From: Eoetvoesia sp035555955
Lineage (GTDB): Bacteria > Pseudomonadota > Gammaproteobacteria > Burkholderiales > Burkholderiaceae_B
Assembly: GCF_035555955.1 (NCBI RefSeq)
Contig: NZ_DATMGA010000011.1
Coordinates: 1-64,000 of the forward strand
Length of the DNA: 64,000 bases
Reading direction: 5' to 3'
Shown: piece by piece, positions 60,443 to 64,000 of the stretch
How the letters are laid out: the number at the start of each line of letters is the position of its first letter
Numbering within the stretch: the stretch's first letter is position 1
Notes under the pieces: model-generated
Databases searched by the model: none
Seen by the model: the letters and a program-made list of their open reading frames with translations, nothing else
Told to the model about the DNA's origin: nothing
Made by a program: the position numbers and the translations under genes

Positions 60443-63133
60443 TTAGAACGGCGGGTCGTTCTCGTCCAGCGCGGCGCCGGATGTTTTTTTGGCTGCGGCC
60501 TTTTTGGCCGCTGTTTTCTTGGCCGCTGTTTTTCCCGCCGTCTTTTTCGCCGCCGCTTTCTTGGCGGGCGCTTTTTTAGCCGCGGCCTTGGTCGGCGCCT
60601 TGGCCGCCGCGCTGGCCGTCGTGGCCGGTTCAGCCGTGCTTGCCGCCTTCTTGGCCGCAGTTTTCTTGGCGCCGGGTTTTTCGGGCCGGGCTTCGAACTC
60701 GAAGCCGATCTTGCCGTTGGGCTGCTTGACGAGGTAGGCCTTGAACTTGCGATTGGTGCGGCTGGACACAAAGCCTTCCAGCAGGTCGGTCTTGCCGTCG
60801 GCCAGCAGCTTGACGATCTGGGCGGGCGCGACCTCTTGCTGCAGGATCATTTTGCCGGAACGGAAGTCGCAGGTTTTTTCCGGGCCGACCGATTTCTCGC
60901 ATACATAGTTCATGCCATGCTCGAACACGCGGCCGCCGCATTTGGGGCAGGCGCCCAGCGAGGTCTGGCCGGAGAAATCGACGGGCTCCGAGTTTTCGGC
61001 GTCGTTCTGGCCGAAGTCGAATTCGAGCTTGAATTCGTCGGTGATGCGCAGCAGGGCGGAAAAAGGCCGACCCATCTTGCTGATGAAGCCCGACAGCGGG
61101 CCCAGTTCGCGCTTTTGCAGCAGTTCTTCGACCTCGGGGACTTCGAAGGTGCGTCCGCCCGGGTGCTTGCCGATGGAGAAGTCGCATTGCGTGCAGGCGT
61201 AGCGGCGGTAGTTTTCCTTGACGACGCCTCCGCATTTGGGGCAAGGCGTGGCAAGCGTGGCGTAGTCGCCGGGCACGGTGTCGCGTTCGTATTCCTTGGC
61301 CCGCTTGACGATGACCTGGGTCATTTGCGCGATTTCGCGCATGAATTCGTCGCGGTCGAGCTGGCGCTGTTCGATTTGCTTGAGGCGGTGCTCCCATTCG
61401 CCGGTGAGCTCGGGCGAGGTGAGTTCGTTGACCCCCAGGCCCGACAGCAGCGTCATGAGCTGGCGCGTCTTGGCGCTGGGCACGAGCTCGCGGCCTTCGC
61501 GGCGCAGATAGCCTTCGTTGAGCAGGCCCTCGATGATGGCTGCCCGGGTGGCCGGAGTGCCCAGCCCGCGTTCGGACATGGCTTCGCGCAGGGCTTCGTC
61601 GTCGACCAGCTTGCCCGCGCCTTCCATGGCCGACAGCAGCGTGGCCTCGGTGTAGCGTGCGGGCGGCTTGGTGACCAGCCCCTTGGCCTCGATTTCGTCG
61701 GTCTTGACGGTTTCGTTGTCGGCTACGGCGACAAGCGTGGTGTCGTCGCCCTGGGCCTCGCGCCCGTAGATGGCCAGCCAGCCAGGCTCGACCAGCACCT
61801 TGCCTTCGGTCTTGAAGTGGTGGCCCGAGACCTCGGTAATGCGGGTGGTGACGCGGAACTCGGCAGCCGGAAAGAACACGGCCAGGAAGCGCCGGGCGAT
61901 GAGTTCGTAGATCTTGCCTTCGGCCTCGCTGAGATCGCGGGGGATCTGCAGGGTGGGGATGATGGCGAAGTGATCGGAAACCTTTTTGTCGTCGAAAATG
62001 CGCTTGTTGGGCTTGATCCAGTCTGTCTTGCCCAGTTGCGCGGCAAAGGGCTGGACGCTGGCGGCGGCCGAAGAGCCGCCCTGGGACAGCGCCTGCACGG
62101 TCTGCTTGACCGTTTGCAGGTAGTCCTGGGGCAGGTAGCGCGAATCGGTACGCGGATAGGTAAGGGCTTTGTGGCGCTCGTACAGGGTTTGCGCCAGCGC
62201 CAGGGTGGTCTTGGCCGAAAAGCCGAAGCGCGAGTTGGCCTCGCGCTGCAGCGACGTAAGGTCGAACAGCGCCGGCGACATCTGCGTGGAGGGCTTGGAT
62301 TCTTCGGTGACCTTGCCGGGCTGGTTGCGGCAGGCGGCGACGATGGTTTGCGCCGCATTGAGCGACCACAGGCGCGAATCGCGCTGCTCGGGATCCTGCT
62401 CGTTCTTGGTGAACTTGGGGTCGAACCAGCGGCCGGTATAGAAGCCGGCGGCCGCGACGAAGGTGCCGTGCACCTCCCAGTAGTCGCGCGGGACGAAGCG
62501 GCGGATGCGCTCTTCGCGTTCCGCGACGATGGCCAGCGTGGGGGTCTGCACGCGGCCGACAGGGGTCTTGAAGAAGCCGCCGTCCTTGCTGTTGAAGGCG
62601 GTCATGGCGCGCGTGCCGTTGATGCCCACCAGCCAGTCGGCTTCAGCGCGCGAGCGAGCCGCCGCTTCCAGCGGCTTCATGGTCTCGTCGTCGCGCAGGC
62701 TTTGGAAGGCTTCGCGGATGGCGGCCTGGGTCATGGAACGCAGCCACAGGCGCTGCACGGGCTTTTTGACGCCCGCGTATTGCACGATGTAACGGAAGAT
62801 GAGCTCGCCCTCGCGGCCCGCGTCGCAGGCGTTGATGACGGCGGTGACGTCTTTGCGCTTGAGCAGCTTGACCAGCAGCTTGAGGCGCTCGGCCGAGCGT
62901 TTGTCGGCCGGCCCGAGTTCGAACTGGGGAGGAATGACGGGCAGGTGGGTGAAGCTCCATTTGCCGCGCACGGGGTCGTTGGGCGCCACCAGGGTCAGCA
63001 GGTGGCCGATACTGGAAGCGAGCACGTATTGCTCGCTTTCAAAGTAGTCGCCTTCCCGCGTAAACCCGCCCAGGGCCCGGGAGATGTCTAAGGCAACCGA
63101 GGGTTTCTCGGCAATGATCAGCGTTTTGTCCAT
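60443..63133 (-). CDS. topB: DNA topoisomerase III with histone H1-like C-terminal tail
   Basis: 896-residue type IA topoisomerase. TOPRIM motifs IIAEKPSVA and CDAGREGELIF; active-site tyrosine in TYPRTDSRYLP. Two Cys4-type zinc regions follow (CPKCGGVV and CPKCGGRV). The last 80 residues consist mainly of Ala and Lys repeats (AAKK, PAKK), like histone H1, longer than in E. coli TopB. Unlinks single-stranded or replication intermediates. Start MDKTLII has no earlier in-frame start with homology. Confidence 0.94.
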   Translation of the reverse strand: MDKTLIIAEKPSVALDISRALGGFTREGDYFESEQYVLASSIGHLLTLVAPNDPVRGKWSFTHLPVIPPQFELGPADKRSAERLKLLVKLLKRKDVTAVINACDAGREGELIFRYIVQYAGVKKPVQRLWLRSMTQAAIREAFQSLRDDETMKPLEAAARSRAEADWLVGINGTRAMTAFNSKDGGFFKTPVGRVQTPTLAIVAEREERIRRFVPRDYWEVHGTFVAAAGFYTGRWFDPKFTKNEQDPEQRDSRLWSLNAAQTIVAACRNQPGKVTEESKPSTQMSPALFDLTSLQREANSRFGFSAKTTLALAQTLYERHKALTYPRTDSRYLPQDYLQTVKQTVQALSQGGSSAAASVQPFAAQLGKTDWIKPNKRIFDDKKVSDHFAIIPTLQIPRDLSEAEGKIYELIARRFLAVFFPAAEFRVTTRITEVSGHHFKTEGKVLVEPGWLAIYGREAQGDDTTLVAVADNETVKTDEIEAKGLVTKPPARYTEATLLSAMEGAGKLVDDEALREAMSERGLGTPATRAAIIEGLLNEGYLRREGRELVPSAKTRQLMTLLSGLGVNELTSPELTGEWEHRLKQIEQRQLDRDEFMREIAQMTQVIVKRAKEYERDTVPGDYATLATPCPKCGGVVKENYRRYACTQCDFSIGKHPGGRTFEVPEVEELLQKRELGPLSGFISKMGRPFSALLRITDEFKLEFDFGQNDAENSEPVDFSGQTSLGACPKCGGRVFEHGMNYVCEKSVGPEKTCDFRSGKMILQQEVAPAQIVKLLADGKTDLLEGFVSSRTNRKFKAYLVKQPNGKIGFEFEARPEKPGAKKTAAKKAASTAEPATTASAAAKAPTKAAAKKAPAKKAAAKKTAGKTAAKKTAAKKAAAKKTSGAALDENDPPF

Positions 63134-63343
63134 GTATATCCAGTAACTGCATTTACAGCAGCGATAGCGCGGATCATACGGGGGGACAAATGCACAATGC
63201 AAGTCGCACCAGACAGAAAGCACCACCGGGAGGCGGAAACAACTATGTTTCGACCCCGGAATGCCCGGCTGTCCGGGGCGCCGGCGGGCGTGTGTTCCAC
63301 GATGACCTGGCTGTTTGGCCGGATGATCCGCTAATTCAATATA

Positions 63344-64000
63344 TCAAATGTTGAAGCGGGCGGCCCATTGCGGCAGTGCGGCCTTCCAGAATGCCTCGAT
63401 GTTTTCCGCCCCCGGCAGGGACTCGAACCCCAGCCTGCGCCAGGCGCGGTCCAGGGTGCGCAGGGGATCGGAGCCGTCCAGCGCGGGGGCGTGGTTTTGC
63501 TTGGAAAGCTTGTGCCCGTGTTCGTCGAGGACCAGCGGCACGTGCATGACATCAGGGCAGGGCGCGCCCAGGCGGCCGGCCAGGAGCCGCTGTCGGGCGG
63601 TGGAGTCGAGCAGGTCGGCGCCGCGCACGATATCGGTGATTTCCTGCTTCCAGTCGTCGATGACGACGACGAACTGGTAGGCCCACAGGCCGTCGGCGCG
63701 CTTCACGATGAAATCGCCCACCGTATTTGCAACATTCTGTTGCTGCGGGCCGAGCCAGCGGTCATGGAAGTGAACCATGCCCTCGGGAACGCGCCAGCGC
63801 CAGGCGCGCACCGGCCTGCCGGGCCGCACTCCGTTGCGGCATGTGCCGGGATAGGCGCGCTGGCCGATTTCCTGGCGGGTGCAGCCGCAGCCGTATACGC
63901 ATCCCTGGGCGTTCAAGGCGTCGAACACCGATTGATACAGGGCGTGGCGGCGCGACTGCCAGACCGGCTCGCCGTCCCAGTGCATGCCCAGGGCCTGCAA
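63344..64000 (-). CDS. gluQ: Glutamyl-Q tRNA(Asp) synthetase (5' end outside window)
   Basis: 218 C-terminal residues. The zinc site CGCTRQEIGQRAYPGTC and the degenerate KMSKS-like KLSKQN, plus DDWKQEITDIVRGADLLDST (interrupted by length limit), match GluQ-RS (YadB), a shortened glutamyl-tRNA synthetase that glutamylates queuosine in tRNA(Asp). The anticodon domain is missing, as expected. The gene continues past the right edge of the window. Confidence 0.92.
   Translation of the reverse strand: MQALGMHWDGEPVWQSRRHALYQSVFDALNAQGCVYGCGCTRQEIGQRAYPGTCRNGVRPGRPVRAWRWRVPEGMVHFHDRWLGPQQQNVANTVGDFIVKRADGLWAYQFVVVIDDWKQEITDIVRGADLLDSTARQRLLAGRLGAPCPDVMHVPLVLDEHGHKLSKQNHAPALDGSDPLRTLDRAWRRLGFESLPGAENIEAFWKAALPQWAARFNI

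Noticed and set aside
60347..63091. A 914-codon open frame opposite topB
   Set aside because: It is the antisense shadow of a GC-rich gene with strong third-position bias; low-complexity composition, no family motifs, and topB motifs on the other strand are unambiguous.

Overview
The window is GC-rich bacterial chromosome, most likely from an Alcaligenaceae betaproteobacterium (Bordetella, Achromobacter, Alcaligenes or Pusillimonas relatives). The placement rests on gene content: tripartite-tricarboxylate-free but TRAP- and ABC-rich catabolic operons, a pic cluster in the order described for Alcaligenes faecalis, and a gal/lig aromatic pathway. No mobile element, integrase, rRNA, tRNA or CRISPR array was seen. 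Almost the whole window is aromatic and N-heteroaromatic catabolism, with a few housekeeping genes between the blocks.

Block 1 (1-9865): the end of a branched-chain/aromatic ABC importer (livM partial, livG, livF), then galB, galC and galD, which turn 4-oxalomesaconate into pyruvate and oxaloacetate. They are followed by an alpha/beta hydrolase, an NTF2-like protein, a DUF1932 dehydrogenase, a LigF-like glutathione transferase and a cupin of the 2,4'-dihydroxyacetophenone dioxygenase type. Block 2 (8654-15586, minus strand) reads as one long operon: reductase, Rieske oxygenase, ligB, ligA, vanA, vanB, fdhA. Vanillate-type methoxy-aromatics would be demethylated by VanAB, the formaldehyde oxidised by FdhA, and protocatechuate cleaved by LigAB, feeding the gal genes. 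A divergent VanR-like GntR regulator (15850-16554) faces the operon across a perfect 24-bp palindrome.

Block 3 (16933-21449): another Rieske oxygenase/reductase pair, a LivK-like binding protein and an AraC regulator. dinB (21581-22768) separates this from block 4.

Block 4 (22842-41879): a complete picolinate (pyridine-2-carboxylate) cluster: picR; picC, picE, picD, picF; on the opposite strand the four-component PicB hydroxylase; then a long plus-strand operon with a TRAP binding protein, the three-subunit molybdenum picolinate dehydrogenase, a second (ABC) importer and the TRAP membrane subunits. Seven copies of a TCAG-N4-CTGA-like box lie at every promoter of this block, including picR itself, defining a compact PicR regulon. 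Maleate isomerase is not in the window.

Block 5 (41973-53446): EamA exporter, class III aminotransferase (argD-like), MarR regulator, two M20 amidohydrolases, a TRIC-type membrane protein, malate synthase G, a pterin carbinolamine dehydratase, AMP nucleosidase and an IclR regulator. Block 6 (53530-59206): an IclR-facing operon with a LivK-like binding protein, a flavin monooxygenase, an overlapping 57-residue protein, a Rieske oxygenase and homogentisate dioxygenase; it looks like a 3-hydroxyphenylacetate-type route to homogentisate. Block 7 (59704-64000, minus strand): a SET-domain protein and topoisomerase III, both with lysine-rich tails, and glutamyl-Q tRNA(Asp) synthetase cut by the window end.
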